This document shows positions 1 to 14,510 of a stretch of 64,000 nt of DNA, one piece after another. A model generated the notes under the pieces. It had not been told where the DNA came from. It searched no databases and saw only the letters and a list, made by a program, of their open reading frames with translations. Each line of letters starts with the position of its first letter. The first letter of the stretch is position 1. Source of the stretch: Microcebus murinus (Eukaryota > Chordata > Mammalia > Primates > Cheirogaleidae); NCBI RefSeq assembly GCF_040939455.1, contig NC_134108.1, positions 86,968,001 to 87,032,000 of the forward strand, written 5' to 3'. The translations under genes were made by a program, and so were the position numbers.

Positions 1-1639
1 GGAACTAGTGGACGTATAGGTACACCTGAACTCACTAAATCTTGGTTTACAAGGTAAATAAATAAAACATTTGGATTATGTACATGATGTTTGTTCCATA
101 GTATACATCTGGGCAGTGGATCATATATAACTGATGTCTAGGATGTTATGGACATACATTAAGGACTATGGTACTTATTTTTAACATTTTCTGCTAGTTA
201 AAATACTTTGTGGAGTACTAGCATTGTACTCGCATAATTCAAAAATACTTTTAACTTGCCAGAAAGTCAGGGTTTCATGCTTTCACATACATTTTCTCCT
301 TTGCTTCAGATGTCCATCCTTCCTTCCTTCTCCATCTAGGTAATTTCTGTTTATTTCTCATGATTCATTGTAAGTTGTAAATTGTCCCCAAAGCCTTTTT
401 GAACTTCTCTTTCTAAATTTGATACCCTTTCTCTGAGCTGTCACAGCACTTTTGTCAATTTTTAGCTTCTTATGATACTGAATCATACTTGTCTTGTTTT
501 CTCTTCTCATCAAAAGTTCCTGATACTGAGAACTGTATTTTAGCTATTTTTTTTTAACCTCACTTCTTAGTGTTGAATGTATAAGTGCTATTTTGCATTC
601 ACGAGTCTTTATGCCTGTTAATTCCTCTGCCTAGAATTTCTTTCTTCTTGTCTGCTAGGAAATTTCCTACTTTTCTTTTAACATTCTTTGTGTTTAGTTT
701 CTCTGTCAAGTTGTTCTTGATCTCTTCTCTCACTGCAGATTGAATCATATGATATATGTCTTAATTTTGCACCTGTACTAAAGAATAACTTTCAAAATGA
801 TAAAATTATGTCTCTCATACAAATATAAAATGTAAAATATTTTATTTAGTTAAATCAATTATTAATAATGAGCAAACAAGTAAAATGTTACAACCTCTTC
901 AAATAAGAATTGGACTTACAGGGATTTATGTATCTACTGAAAAAATTCATTTGCATTGCCATAAACAGAAGCTGTTTACACCACTGTGATAAAAAAATGT
1001 CTGCATCATTATCATTTTTCTGTAGCTTAACTGACATGTCTACAGAGCTATAGAATATTCTAGTCAAAGACAATGAAATACACAGATCCTTGTAAAATCA
1101 GATAACCCCCAGCATTCCACTGAAAAAACACCCAGTAAATAATTTTTCTTGCCCATATGAAAGTCATTCACACTTTTTCCTGACACTTACAAGAGTCCGT
1201 CCTTAAATTTTTACCCTTTTGAAATTATTTTCATATTTCCTTCCACCTCTTCCTCCCTGCCACACTGTAACCTCTCAGGAAAGGGACTTGACCCTCACCT
1301 CTTCTGCAGGCTGAGTCAAGAATTTACAATTTCCCCCTTCTGTTTGCCTGACACCAGCTATAACAAAGAAGGCCAGTTAATTAGTAAGAAAATGTGAGTA
1401 ACTTTTAGAAGGTAAGTGTGGGAAAGCATTGGGGAAATAGGACTGGAAGGATTGGTTGATAATTCTTGCACTTTGTCTTTCCAGAGTTTTTCTTAAACCT
1501 CAAGTGCTTAGGAATAGTTGAAACCTCATTTCTCCTAGATTGAGAGAGAGTAGAGGATCATGCAAGGAGCTGAGAACATAATTATAAGTGACTGCAACAA
1601 AGGCAACAGTAAACATAACAATAACATAACAATAATCCA
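1..1639. other. AT-rich unique sequence, no gene seen
   Basis: I see no exon-like open frame, RNA gene or recognisable interspersed repeat here. The only open frames are about 60 codons and AT-driven. Short T and A runs are not organised into a microsatellite. Confidence 0.6.
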
Positions 1640-1805
1640 CTACGGGCCAGGTTTTTCACAAGGTAGTTTTATTTTTATTTTATTTTGAGATTGGACTATT
1701 ATCAGCATCCTCCAGAAGAGAGATTATGTAACGTGTAGAAGACCACAGAGGAGTTAGGTGGCGGACTAGTGTTTAAATACAGCACAATCGGATTCTGGGT
1801 TCCCA
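1640..1805 (-). repeat. MIR SINE remnant (weak)
   Basis: The stretch aligns by eye to the reverse complement of the MIR core and 3' half: 'tactattat', then 'attatgtaac' in place of the consensus 'taagtaactt', then a 'ctgggttccc' block. Divergence is high, so the call is tentative. Confidence 0.45.
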
Positions 1806-2194
1806 CCAATTAGCCATTCAGCCTGGGAGCAGCCTGCGCACAAGAATGTTTGCACCAGGATGGGTTGTGGTGTTTTGGTATTTGAGTCTGTACTCACTGT
1901 ACTTCCTAGAAGACACACAGATGCTGGGCCTTTGAACTGTTTCACCAGTCGACTCCACTAAACTGATCAAATGACTCCCAAAATAATCATCCATGTGGGA
2001 GATGTTGAGTTAGACACAGTTGTCCTTGTATTTGGTGAGCTCTATTATCCTCTGTACCAGTGGAAATGAAGAGGGGATGGGCAGCAACACTTGTCATTGA
2101 GAATATTAGATAATCTAAATGCCCTAGTAATTACTATTAAATAATAAACTTATAAAATTATTTGAATATATCTGCGGCAGATATTTTAGAACTC

Positions 2195-2400
2195 GTTTTT
2201 CAATAATAGTGTTCTATAGTACTTACTCAGTTCTAGGTACTGTTCTAGCTTTTTGAATATTTTTAACTAATTTAATTCTCAAAACAACCTCATGGGGTCG
2301 GTACTATACCATTGTATGGGTGGGAAAATTGAGGCACAAATTGTTGGAGCTGGAATTCAAACACATGCACTTGGGTTCCAAATACATATACTCATCACTG
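2195..2400 (-). repeat. MIR SINE
   Basis: Reverse-complement MIR landmarks appear in order: 'taggtactgttctagc', 'taatttaattctcaaaacaa', 'cctcatggggtcggtacta', 'gaaaattgaggcacaaa' and 'ggaattcaaacacatgcac'. This is an ancient tRNA-derived mammalian SINE with no coding capacity. Confidence 0.75.
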
Positions 2401-2864
2401 CAAACCTACCTCATGATGAGACCATATTCAGTAATACCAATTCACAGGTGTTGAGAGCTCCCTGTTTTTTCCATGAATTACACATCTATCCTCATCTTGT
2501 TACTCTCCCTTAGCCTGCAATAGATGACTTGTTCTATAGCTTATATAGGCTTTATTCTTTCTGCACCTTCTGTGGGTCAATAAGAGGTTTGGGTCTTTGG
2601 AAATTTTGTTTTATAACATAAATAGGAGTTGACCTGTCTAGAAAATGACAGTGAACAAAAAAGAAATTAAAATAGTAAGATCAAATTGGTGTCTTTATTA
2701 AGTGCCAACCCAATTAACTGGAGGCAAAGCTAAAGAAAATGTAGTTAATAAGATAGCATGACTGTACATATGAATACCTATTATTTTAAAGACCAGCTAT
2801 AAATCAAGAATAATAGAAATAGGGAGTGACTTTTAGGCATTTGACAGAATTCAATGCACCCATC

Positions 2865-3060
2865 ACACTGCGTGAACTGGAGCAAACTAAATAACCCGTG
2901 TAAGCCTCAGTTTCCTCACCTGTAAAATGGAGATACTGAGTACCTACCTCATGGGGACAATGAGAGAATTAATTGAGATAACGTTTGTTAAAGTGCTTGG
3001 TATAGGCCTGGCACATGATAAATGCTTGGTCCTTGCTAGTTATTATAAATGACTGCAAAG
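2865..3060 (+). repeat. MIR SINE
   Basis: Forward MIR landmarks are clear: 'cctcagtttcctcacctgta', 'aaatggagatactgagtacc', 'tacctcatggggacaatgag', 'gttaaagtgcttgg' and 'cctggcacatgataaatgct'. It ends in the usual 'tagttattat' tail. It lies 0.5 kb from a MIR in the opposite orientation. Confidence 0.8.
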
Positions 3061-6000
3061 TGCTCTTCCTCAGCCACTAAAAATATCTTCAAGGATATGG
3101 AGGAGAGATAAGAGCAGAAATTTTTACTTCACAGCCATGCAGAAATGTGTATGAGGAAATCTTGAAATTGAGGCAACTCTTGAAATGAGATCCAACTTGA
3201 CTGTGGCAGAAAAAAGTAATTCGACAGAGCTGGAATGAGCTGGTGATCTATATTTATATACAGTGTAGCTCTCTGTTGCTAATCACGTGATAGGACACAG
3301 TACAGAACCCGTGACAAAGACATACAGAATTCACATTAGAGTTCCCATCACATCTCATAAAATTCCCTTCGATAAATGGAATAGAATATTTATCAGCATA
3401 TATGTTTTTTAAAAATTTGCTTCAATCTCTACCAAATAATTAAGGAAAATATCTGCTTTTATTTTATAAGCACTTTTATATTGCCCATTTCAACATAGAA
3501 ATGAATTCTGCAAGTTTAATTTTTGTTTTCTATCATTTTTAGGCCTATTGTAATTCATGAGATTTGGGATAAATTATCCATTCAATGCCCAATTTGGTCC
3601 AAAAGCTGAAATTTCAGCTTAACAGTTGGCATGGAAATTAATTGAGGCTGCAGTATAACTAAGCTGATTTCTTTAGTAACTTAGAGACTCATCTGAATCT
3701 TTAATATTTTGAGGACATGACTTTAAGAGTCTATTTTCAAGATTTTATTTATACTTTCTGTTTTTGGATTAAGTTTTCTTTATAGCACATTTATGTTCTT
3801 ATTTTAGTTCCTACTGGAGAAAATTTAAAGTGCTGGTAAGTCTTTCCAAGAAAATATAAATATTTGTGCAATTGCATTCTGAGGAGATATTTTCTAAGTA
3901 GAAGAATTTATTACTTATTGCTTTTAGGCTTGTGAAGGCCCTGGGCCAATATTGTTGCTATTGTTATTTTTGTTGTTTTCGAACTAGATTGACTGTGATT
4001 TTCAAAGGAATAAACGTAAAGCTTTAATGAAAATTGTGTAGTATAATTTCATATTGTTAGAAATATAACAGCATTTAAGTTGTTGCAGGTCATAAAAAAC
4101 ATGAAAAATCCCTTAATTTGCTTTATGAAATAATATTAAAAACCAAATATGATAAAAATGGAAAGCAAAAATTTCTGCAAATATAGATCATAGGCCACGA
4201 AGGAAGAGGACACCACAATTTCAGAGCTAAAAGCCATTTTAGAGAAAATTAAGTTCAACCGCTCTACCTCATAAGGAGTAAATGGGAAAAGTTTGGCTCA
4301 GTGAGATTATATCGCTGGTGAAAAATGATGCAGCCAGTTGACCAGCATGATGCATTGGGATGAGAAATTAAAAGATTAAACATAATGTTATAGAAAATTA
4401 ATTGCATAAGAAAATAATTTTATTGCATTGCCAGGAAACAAACCCTAGCAACCCAGTTACGGAAATGAATGATTCTTAAAATGTGAAAAATTGCTGTACT
4501 GTGTTACTGCAAATTATCCACGCCTTTAGACCTTGTTCTTTAGTTCTCAATTAGTATTACCATTGTGATGAATTCAGTCTGTTAGTGCAGCCACATTTTA
4601 GTCATTCAGTCAAACAAGGTGCTCTTTAAATGACCAGTTATTTAATAAAATGCACACTTATTTTGTTAACCAATGTTGAATTGATGGGTTACTTAGGCAG
4701 TTTCAATATATTTTTAAAAAGGAGCTTATGAAATGGATTATTTATCTGTATGGATTAAAAAACAAAAGTTATATCAGCATTATGACATTTTACAAATTAT
4801 TGGAGATTGATATCTGTCATATTCCTCAAAACAGTTTGTACAAAATGACAAAAACAATGTTGAAAATTCCATGGAATAGTTGGCTAAATTTTGAATGGAA
4901 TTGAATTTGGTGTCAGTGTAGACATTGCCAAAACCAGAGAACTGTCAAAATGTGAATACTTTACCCATGTTTGGAGCTTTTAATATGGGAAGGTTGATAG
5001 ACTTTAAATTTAGAAACATTACATTATTTCTTACAGTTTAAAAAAAGCTGGTCAATGAAACATTTCACTTCTTAAGCAATTCAATTATCAGAAAAATGTT
5101 AATCAATAGAAAAAAATCACCAATTAAAATAATAAGAAATAGAATTGCAGGAGAATGAATCACACATGATACAGGATATATTTAACATTATCTAACCTAA
5201 TATTTTGGCTAGCTATCTGCAAATACAACGATGTACTGTATAGCGCAATTTGAAGATTTGGCTAATTTGGCATATCTCAATCAGTTTACAAGAATGTGAA
5301 AATATCAATTCCTGTAATTTTGGGGTGATCTTTTCTACCTTGTCCCTCTGTAAACGCTTCTCCCAATTGATTCAAATAGAAGATCTTCCTATCACACGCA
5401 TCTGCACTGTGGTTGAATATTTTAGGATTCTCATATTGTCCTTTCTGTCCTCATATTTCAGCAGCATTCCAAGTACAACAGCTGGATGATCATGAGTTTT
5501 TTGTTCCCCATAGCCACTGGCTGCTATATTTTTCTTTATGTTCTTAATGGCTGTAGATAGCTGGTAGGCCAGCATCTGCTTGAGACACAACTACAGTGAG
5601 AAATTCACAACCACCACTTTAAGCCTCTGGGTCTTTGTAACTTACACAGTAGCTGGGTCTCAGATTGTTATATACATCTGAAAAATGAATATCTGTTCAC
5701 CAGGGAAAGTAGGGGAGAAAGCAGGGAAAGAATATGGAAAATAAATGAGACGTTAGCAGTCTGTTCATTTTACATTACTGGACAGAAAATCTTTTTTGAA
5801 ACAGCATGAATATGACACAAATGTGGTTGTTTTTAGAGCTTCCAAACTCAGGTAAATTCTCTAGAGAACATGTTCAGCAACTATGTTCCATTTCAGGGCA
5901 TGCTAGAAGCTCTCATTACTTGAAAGGTCTCTCTGAATAGCAGACCCCCATATTGGTTAGAAAACACTCTACCACAGTTACATAAATTCACTTTCATGTA

Positions 6001-6599
6001 TAAATCTGCATATATGAATTTTTAAAACATTTCTGTACTATATAGTAGAAATGATATAAAAACTTGGCCTGTGTTTTTTTCTGTGAATTAATGACATTTT
6101 ATACTGTATTGATGTTACAGTAATATATATTATAGAAATTTATATAAATAAACTGTATTTTTCCGAGTTCTGAAAAATCACAGTTTTATTGAGAAATATA
6201 AATAATAAGGCTGGTTATAACATTTTAGCTGTTTGAAGCATTTGATTTTAATTTCTGTTGGCTTGAGCATCTGTCTCCTGTCATGAACTAAGTTATATTG
6301 CCTGTGTTTGCACCAATCATCGTTTACTTAAGAATGAGGAAGGAAGACCTGTAAGAAGGTTTAAGCACCACTTAATCCTATTTGATTTGGGCAATTTCCA
6401 TGTGTGATATTTTAGATCATTAAAGTCAATGGTTTGGAGTTATTTAAGAAAAACGTAAGAAATTAAATTTTCATTTGATTAACAGTATATGTAATTCAAA
6501 TTATTTACGTGTAGCAAATTATAGCTTTAAAAGACACTAAGATAGCCAAAAAAGCCCTAGAAGATAATTTTAATAATATTCTTATGATTGCATGCACAG
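3061..6599. other. AT-rich unique sequence, no gene seen
   Basis: No supported gene. Parts near 4200-4330 and 5480-5680 have the texture of very old repeats but I cannot name a family. Overlapping open frames on both strands around 5250-5590 (72-79 codons) share no recognisable protein motif and are probably chance. Confidence 0.55.
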
Positions 6600-6973
6600 T
6601 GCTATAGACTACATTTTTGCATTTCCCACAAATTTCGATGTTGAAATCCTAACCCCAAATGTGATGGTATAGGAGGTGGGGCCTTTGGGAGGTGATTAGG
6701 TCATGATGGCAGAGTCCTTATGAATGAACGGGATCAGTGGCTTTATCAGGAACATCACAAAGAGCTCTCTTTCCCTTTTTCTGCCATGTGCAGATACAAG
6801 GAGAAGACAACCACCTATGAATCGGGAAGTGGGCCCTCCTCACTAGACACCAAACCTATTGGTGGCTTGATCTTGGACTTCTTAGACTCTAGAACTGTGA
6901 GAAATGAATATGTGTTTCTTAAGTCACCCAGATTATGGTATTCTTGTTATAGCAGTCTGAACAAACTAACACA
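6600..6973 (+). repeat. MaLR solo LTR (MST-like)
   Basis: A retrotransposon LTR of the ERVL-MaLR class. It begins 'tgctatagact', has 'gttgaaatcctaaccccaaa', 'ggtggggcctttgggaggtg' and 'attaggtcatgatggcagag', then 'gccatgtgcagatacaagga' and 'cttgatcttggacttc', and closes with 'ctagaactgtgagaaatgaa' and 'gtctgaacaaactaacaca'. This matches the MSTA/MSTB layout at roughly full length. A 115-codon frame inside it is incidental. No internal region is attached, so it is a solo LTR. Confidence 0.85.
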
Positions 6974-7165
6974 CTTAGATATGTATATTTATTTTTTCAT
7001 ATCTACTCATTTATTTAGATATCTGCATAAATTATATAATATAAGAATATTTCTGAAGTTTTTCTAGATAATGTGGATATAATCCAAATATCTAGATAAT
7101 CAATGGACATTTTCAAAAAATAGTAAACATAAAACTATATAATGAAAAATAATATGAATAATTTT

Positions 7166-7502
<337 letters not shown>

Positions 7503-10210
7503 AATGGAACAAAACAAAAATGGAGAAAGATACAAAACCTATACATTATTAGGAAAAGATTGATAAATATGCTCACACAAATTTAAAGAAAAATCTACAA
7601 AGAAAAATAAGAACAAAGTCTAAAGACAAATGGCAAAGGTCTGTATACTTTTAAATATTTAAGAAACTCTTATCTTTCAACGGAAAAGAAGGCAGAAGAT
7701 GCACATAGCCCTTTCACAAAAAAGAAATGCAACTATCTTACAAATCTACAAAGAGATGCTAAGTGAGGCTCATTCATAATGAAATCTTTTCAAATTAAAG
7801 CAAAAAAACCCATTTCTTTCAGAAAAAATGAGTTTGATAATACACAAATTTGGCAAGAGTGTCAGGTATGGGAGGTAAATTTCTGCTAACTTTTTGAAGG
7901 GCAATTTTGCAATATCTGTGCAATAGAAAAGGTATGTGATTTTTGTTCCAACAACTTTATTGTTAGGAATCTACCTCTATTGATGTATTTGGAACTATTA
8001 TGTCAAAATACACACACACACAGCCATAATCATACATAATTCTGTAGCATTATCTATAATACCAAAATATTGGAAACCTCCTAACTATCAATAGTAATTA
8101 CATGAATAGATTATCTATATAGAATACCATAGATTCAATACAAAACGATGAGGCATATATGTATATGAGGCATATATGTTGATTTGGAAATATGTTAATG
8201 ATATATAGTTGGAAGGAAAAAGAACAAAGTTCAGGAAAATGTATATATTATGCTCAGTTTGAGGAAATAAATAAGATTAATAACTAAGATGTGCTGTGTA
8301 TACTCTATACCACGATTTATACTAATTACTTAATAAATTTCAACATCAAAACAACTCCCCCCCCCCAAGTCTTTCCACACTGAGGATTAGAAGGGATTTG
8401 TAATTTTACCAAGCCATGCAAGTGGCCAAAGCCATTTAATTTCATGGAATTCAAGTCCCAGTATGTAATTGTTAAGTTTGTTGGGGGCAACTGCTTAGGA
8501 ATGTCCCTGCAATTTAATAAATTGCAGCTACAGAAAGAACATGGGTATAACCTCCACAGAGAATGTCGTATAAAAATGAATTTATTTGACATTTCTTGCC
8601 ATATTTTATTTAAGTATCTATGGTAGTTTCTTATCAAAAACTAAAGTAGCACATACTTTTGTGTCTTTTCTCTTTAAAAGAAATAATACTTTTTTTTGTT
8701 TGTTTTTTGGAATTTAGCTTTTAAGAACTAGTTTTGGGTCTACTAACAGTCACAGAGAGCATAGTGCCTTGGAGATGGGCAAAGCCGTGGTGCCCTGGGG
8801 AGTTAATAGGTTCCTTACCTTTGACATCAGATGTCTTGCTTTACTCTTCTTGAAATGATGCCTTTGATGTAGGGCATGAAGTAAGGCTCAAGGGCTTTAC
8901 ACCAAAGTGCTTCATCAGCTCAGCAACACTTACTAACACTTCTTAAAGAGAAAGGGCAATTGTTTCTCGCCTTTTCTTTCTTTTTTCTCCTTATGCATAA
9001 TTCATGCAAGATTATTCGTCTGTTTATCATGCTGCTCTATGATCTAACCGAAGATTAGAAATGAGAAAATAAAACTCTTTCTTGCCACAGATTCAGGAAT
9101 AATATTTTGCTTTTAAACATAATCAGTTTTATTTTGTTCCTTGAAATGAAAGTCTAATAATTTTGAAATCTGAAATAGTCTCGTTAAGAAAGTGATACAA
9201 TAATGGTGAATAATAGTGGAATATAAATGTGTTAGTCTCACAAAAGAATTTGCAACTAAGAGGACAACATATTTTTCTAATCTTCATAAGTTAAAATTTC
9301 ACAATAATTTAAAAAATAATTCATGTACTTGGATGACATAGATTAGTTAGGGTATAGGATAAACTGTGATAACAATGAGGCCCTAAAGTGGTGAGGCTCA
9401 AACCAGACAGCACATTATTTTCTTTTAGTTGACCATCCAGGGTGGGGAGGTGAGCTTTGTCACTTGAGGTCAGCCAAAGGTTTCAGGCCAACAGGGTTGC
9501 TCTTCCATCTAAAAAATGAGGGTCTTAAAGTTATTGCAGCCACTTGTAGCTGGAAAGAAAAGCAAGGAGAAACAATCTTTCTTTAAAGACAAGCAATGCA
9601 GAAATTGCATTTCTATCCTTATACAGTCCATTGGTAAGAATTTGGACACACGGCCAGTCATACCTCTGAGAAAAGATGGGGAATTTAGCTATCTGGGTGG
9701 CTGTGTGGCTAACTGAAATATTAATAGCATGAAAAAAAGGGAAGAACAGATTTTGGAAGGAAGGAGTAACATACAGCCTGTCATGTGTGCCCTTAATTAT
9801 TTTACAATTTTAAAATTTATTTTACAATTGCACATGACTTCTAAGGAGATGGAGATCAATAAAACATAATTTAAAACTGCCGCAATATGAATTAAGATGC
9901 ATTTTAGCTGCAAGCGTTTAATTTAAATGTGCTGTGACTTGGGGTGTTGAGTAATTGAAACTGAAAAGTCAGGAGTCAATAGTTTAATCCAAGTCATTTA
10001 CAGGAGGACCTATAAGCCAAGCCACATTAGCCCTCTTCATTATGAGAATTTTACAGTTGAAAATTCAGACCATGTTTTTAAACTCTACACCTTCTTTGTT
10101 AGTACCTTCTGAGAAAGTTTTTTTGAATTTGTCATGAAGAATCTCTAAATAGAATTTTTTCCCCCTTGTACTTCTGGGAATGTGTTTATTTTCTTGTTAA
10201 ATTGTGTTTA
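7503..10210. other. Unique sequence, no gene seen
   Basis: No supported gene. It contains a short CA run (about 8010-8022), a C-run at 8357-8366, TA-rich partial duplications near 8150-8180, and a 21-base palindrome at 8507-8527. The segment 9340-9720 resembles an old interspersed repeat but I cannot assign it. Confidence 0.5.
8507..8527. repeat. Perfect inverted repeat, 9-bp arms
   Basis: Arms 'ctgcaattt' and 'aaattgcag' flank a 3-base loop 'aat'. The surrounding 150 bp is unique. It could form a small hairpin or be a symmetric factor-binding site. Confidence 0.7.
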
Positions 10211-10744
10211 CAGTAGTCCTGCCTTATCCCTGGGGGGTACCTTCCAAGACCCTCTGTGGATGCCTGAAGCCACAGATAGTACCAAACCCTATATATACTA
10301 TATTTTTTCCTATACAAACATACCTATAGTAAAGTTATATAAGTTAAGCAAAGTAAGTGATTAACAACAATAACTAGTAATAAAATAGAACAAATCTAAC
10401 AATATGCCAGCATCACCACTCTTGTGCGTTGGAATCATCATTAAGTGAAATAAGGGTCACTTGAATACAAGCACTTTGGTACCTGGACAGTCAATCTGAT
10501 GACCAAGTTGGCCCCCAGTGGGGAGGGTGCACAGTATGGAGATGCTGGTCAAAGGTGTGATTCACATCCTGGGTGGGAGGGAGAACAGTGGGAGATTTCA
10601 TCACAGTACTCAGAACAGCCTGGAACATAAGACTTATGAATTGTTTATTTCTGCAGTTTCCCTGTTTAATATTTTCTGACCACAGTTGATAGTGAGTAAC
10701 TGAAATTGCAGAAAGCAAAGTCGTGGATAAGGGAGGGATTACCG
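10211..10744 (+). mobile_element. Tigger-type non-autonomous DNA transposon
   Basis: A Tc1/mariner-superfamily (pogo/Tigger) element without a transposase. The left end 'cagtagtcctgccttatccc' and right end 'ggataagggagggattaccg' are near-complementary terminal inverted repeats. Both ends abut TA dinucleotides (10209-10210 and 10745-10746), the expected target duplication. Inside the left end are 'ggatgcctgaagccacagat' and 'accctatatatactat', as I recall from the human relatives. A 60-codon frame at its left end is not a gene. Confidence 0.75.
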
Positions 10745-10746
10745 TA

Positions 10747-13209
10747 TATACCTGAAGTTAAATACAAAAGTTTAAGACAGACCTCTAAAGCTTTTTGCTT
10801 TAACAAATTCGCTCACTCATCTAAATAGAGTGCTGTGATTAGTGTAACCACCATTGTCAAGTTTCTTCCAGAAGTATCAGTACAGATAGATGAAGCTAGA
10901 CATTTTAAAGAAAAAAGGAAGGATATATAAAGTCTGGAGTTGTTCAGTGCTTTGAGCGTGGACTTATGTTTATATCATTCTTCCTGTGTGTTCTGCCATG
11001 TTCATGTTAATTAAAAAAGCTTAAAGATGCTTTGAGTCTGTTTTCAAGGACAGATGTAGAATGAGCAGTTCGGACTTAACAATTCACAAACCTTTTAGTG
11101 ATAGAAAACACTAGGTGAATCAAGAAACTTTAAGATAAGCTGCTAGAGTTCTTGAAAAATACGTTTAACTCTTTTTATGTAGAAAGAGAATATTTTTTCA
11201 TTCTTTGTCAAATGATACTGTAGATGTCCGTGTGTGTGTATCTTCTATTTTTGTAATTTAAAAAAAATAGTGAAATTGTGGATTTCTCATCAATTTGTGT
11301 TTAGATCAAATACATTTTATGTAGCTTATGCTTGCCATTAAGGCTAAGAACCTAAGTACATTTGAAATAGAATCATATTTGACTTACGAAGCAAAAATTT
11401 TTGATTAGAATTCTGATAATACTTCACACATTCCATAGCCATCTATATGCTAATATTTCCAACAAATTATCAGATGCTATTACTACATAACCTTTTTCTC
11501 AACAAATGACCTGTCATGTTCATAATAGCCTCAAATTTTGGTGGCAGTTTTAATTTTATCTAGCAAAAAATTGAAGGCTCATAAAGAAACTAATTACATA
11601 GTTTCACAGTTAATAATATGGTTTCTAGTTTTAAGACTTGTAATGTGCAAATTTATTTGGTTAAATTTAATCCAAGGCATCTTCTTTTTATTTTTAAAGC
11701 ATATAGAAACCCTTTTAGAAGCAATGTAGAAATTTTCATAGCATGGACTTAGAAAGATTGAGTGTTGATTTTTCATTGCTTTTGTTGAATTTTTTTGTAA
11801 GCCTAAACTTCATCTAAATCACATTTTCATTACACACACATTGTCTTGTTAAGGTTCTCTCCTTAAAGAATTAACAACTTTCCAAAATGTAATCAGGGAA
11901 ACTGAAAGAACAATTTATTAGTGAAAAAACTATTTAGAAAAAAGAAAAAATAATAAGGAGACTGAAACAATGTTGAGGTTTACTAAACTCTTTATGTGAG
12001 ATATCCTGGCAATTTTTTAACCTACAGAGATCTGACTTCCTACATTTCTTTTCTGAGCATATAAGAACTCTGCTATTCATAGGTCCAACTGTGAATCCTG
12101 CACAAGGATTTCCATATTGATTCCAGGATGGTCTAAGCACATGTTCTCAACTTGTTATTTTGCTTTTCAAATCTAATCTGAAAATATACTTTCTTTCGTT
12201 CTATTCCCTTAATTGCTTTCTCTCATAATTGGTTTGGTGAGTGAATGGCTTAAATTTATATTCATTGTGTAAATGGCATTGCACTACTTTGCATAATTTA
12301 TATGATTATCCCTTATATTATTTAATTGTTTTTCTCATTTTATTTCAGAAGGCTTTTGGGGCACACAGCTTCTGAAAGACATATGCAAGAAAAAAATAAA
12401 AGCTCACACATATTGTACTTTAATGTCAAAGTACGGTTTCCATTAAGCTCAATGGTCCTTCAGAGAAATTGACTTTTGAGTATACAAACCTATTTTATCA
12501 TTTTGATTGAAATAGTTTTAATTTGGGCACTTTGTTGGCTGCAGTGTACTGAATGCTTGCATGATTGGGCTTAACTGCACACACTCAGTGGGGCTATCTG
12601 CAAATTGTGAGTTTTATCATCTAGTCTCATTACTGCTGGTTGGCTTTCAAATTTTCAGCTCCAAAAAGCTAGTATTACTCAATGACTGTAGTACATTGAT
12701 TCAGAAATAAACTTTCTAGTGTTTGAAAATTTCAGAAACGAGTTCTATTCCTTTTCAGCATAAGGAGTTTTAAAGTGCAGATTGAAATCTCACATGACTT
12801 AAACTGTCATAATATTGTAAATGTTTTGCATAGTCACACACGTTCGATGTTACTAAATTAAACATTCACACCAGTATTAAAAGCAATAAAGATTTGAGCT
12901 CTGGATTATGTAGAAAAACAAAAGATATTTTCTTCTACGTGTGAAAATGATTAATTTGTTTAGAAGAAAGAGACAAAGGCAGTTTGTAAACCTGATTTTG
13001 AAGAGGCAATTTCTTTGACAATTTTTGCTTCCTTCTTAAAAAGCAAATTGCCACATAAATGACTGTCCCATGGCTGGTTCAAGGTGTTGGCCCAAGTTTC
13101 CATCTCTTCTAACCCTCAAGACTTCATGAAGATGGTAATGAAACAATAAAAAAATGTGACAAGAAATGTTTTTGAATTTATTGATAGAAATTCAAAAGAT
13201 ATTCAGTGA
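10747..13209. other. Unique sequence, no gene seen
   Basis: AT-rich with no supported gene or named repeat. The part from about 12350 to 12900 is free of obvious repeats and has balanced composition, so it could hold a conserved non-coding element, but nothing in the sequence alone proves this. Confidence 0.5.
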
Positions 13210-14020
13210 AAAATAATCCTTGTTCTTAAAAAGCTTGCATTCTTGTGAAGAGGGATAGATAATAAGCATAATGCATTAGTAAATAAAATCATAGGCTAAA
13301 ATGTATTATGAAGCAAGTAAGAGAGAAGAGATATTGGAGTTGTCAAGCCTTATTCAGAAGCTGACCTTTGAGAAAAGACAAATGAAGAAGGACAGAAAGT
13401 GTGTAGGCAAATATCTGAGGGAAGAATTTTCCAGGTAGAGGGAAGAGCCAGTGCCAAGGTCCTGAGGTGAAAGTATGCCTCGTGTGTTTGTGGGACGAAA
13501 GGAGACCAGTGTAGCATGAGCAAGAGGGAGAGGGGCAGGAGATAATGGGGGCTTGGGCTTTTGTTTTGAGAAAGGAATGACATGACTTGTATTTTAAAAA
13601 GGTTACTTTGGATGCTGTTTTGAGAACAGACTGGGAGCAATGGTGGAGAGAGGAAGCACTGTTAGGAAGCTATTGCAATAATCCAGGTCAAAGATGGTGG
13701 TGGCATAGACCAAGGTCATTGGTTGGAGGTTGGATGAAATGGTTGTTTTCTGGATAAACTGTGAAGGTAGGGCTAATAGCATTTCTTGATTGACCAGAGG
13801 AGGGGTGTGAGAGAAAGAAAGGGGTGAAGGATGATTCCAAGATCTTTGGCTTGAGCAACTAAAGGATGGGATTGCCATTCAATGCCAAGCAATGCCTTGC
13901 CATTGCTAAGATGGGAAAGACTGTGGAAGGCACAGGAAGGTGCTAAGAGTTCAGTTCTGGATCCGTTACATTATAAACATCTACTACTCATCTAATTGGT
14001 GATGTTAAGAAAGAAGATGA
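13210..14020 (-). repeat. L2 LINE fragment, left part (split by Alu)
   Basis: Reverse-oriented remnant of an L2 (CR1-like) LINE. On the minus strand a decayed reading frame contains 'LDYCNSFLTVLP', a segment typical of L2 reverse transcriptase, and further downstream 'LALALPSTWKILPSDICLH', typical of its C-terminus. On the plus strand the antisense block 'gatgattccaagatctttgg' and 'gagaaaggaatgacatgact' fit L2. The frame is broken by stops and shifts. It continues after the Alu at 14360. Confidence 0.7.

Positions 14021-14510
<490 letters not shown>

Noticed and set aside
6720..7067. 115-codon open frame
   Set aside because: It lies mostly inside a MaLR LTR and runs into AT-rich flank; LTRs of this family do not encode protein.
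8326..8637. Overlapping 103- and 60-codon frames around the 8507 palindrome
   Set aside because: No motif on either strand and a C-run within the longer one; chance frames.
13350..13878. Two minus-strand frames (96 and 91 codons) as possible host exons
   Set aside because: They are decayed L2 LINE reverse-transcriptase and C-terminal sequence.
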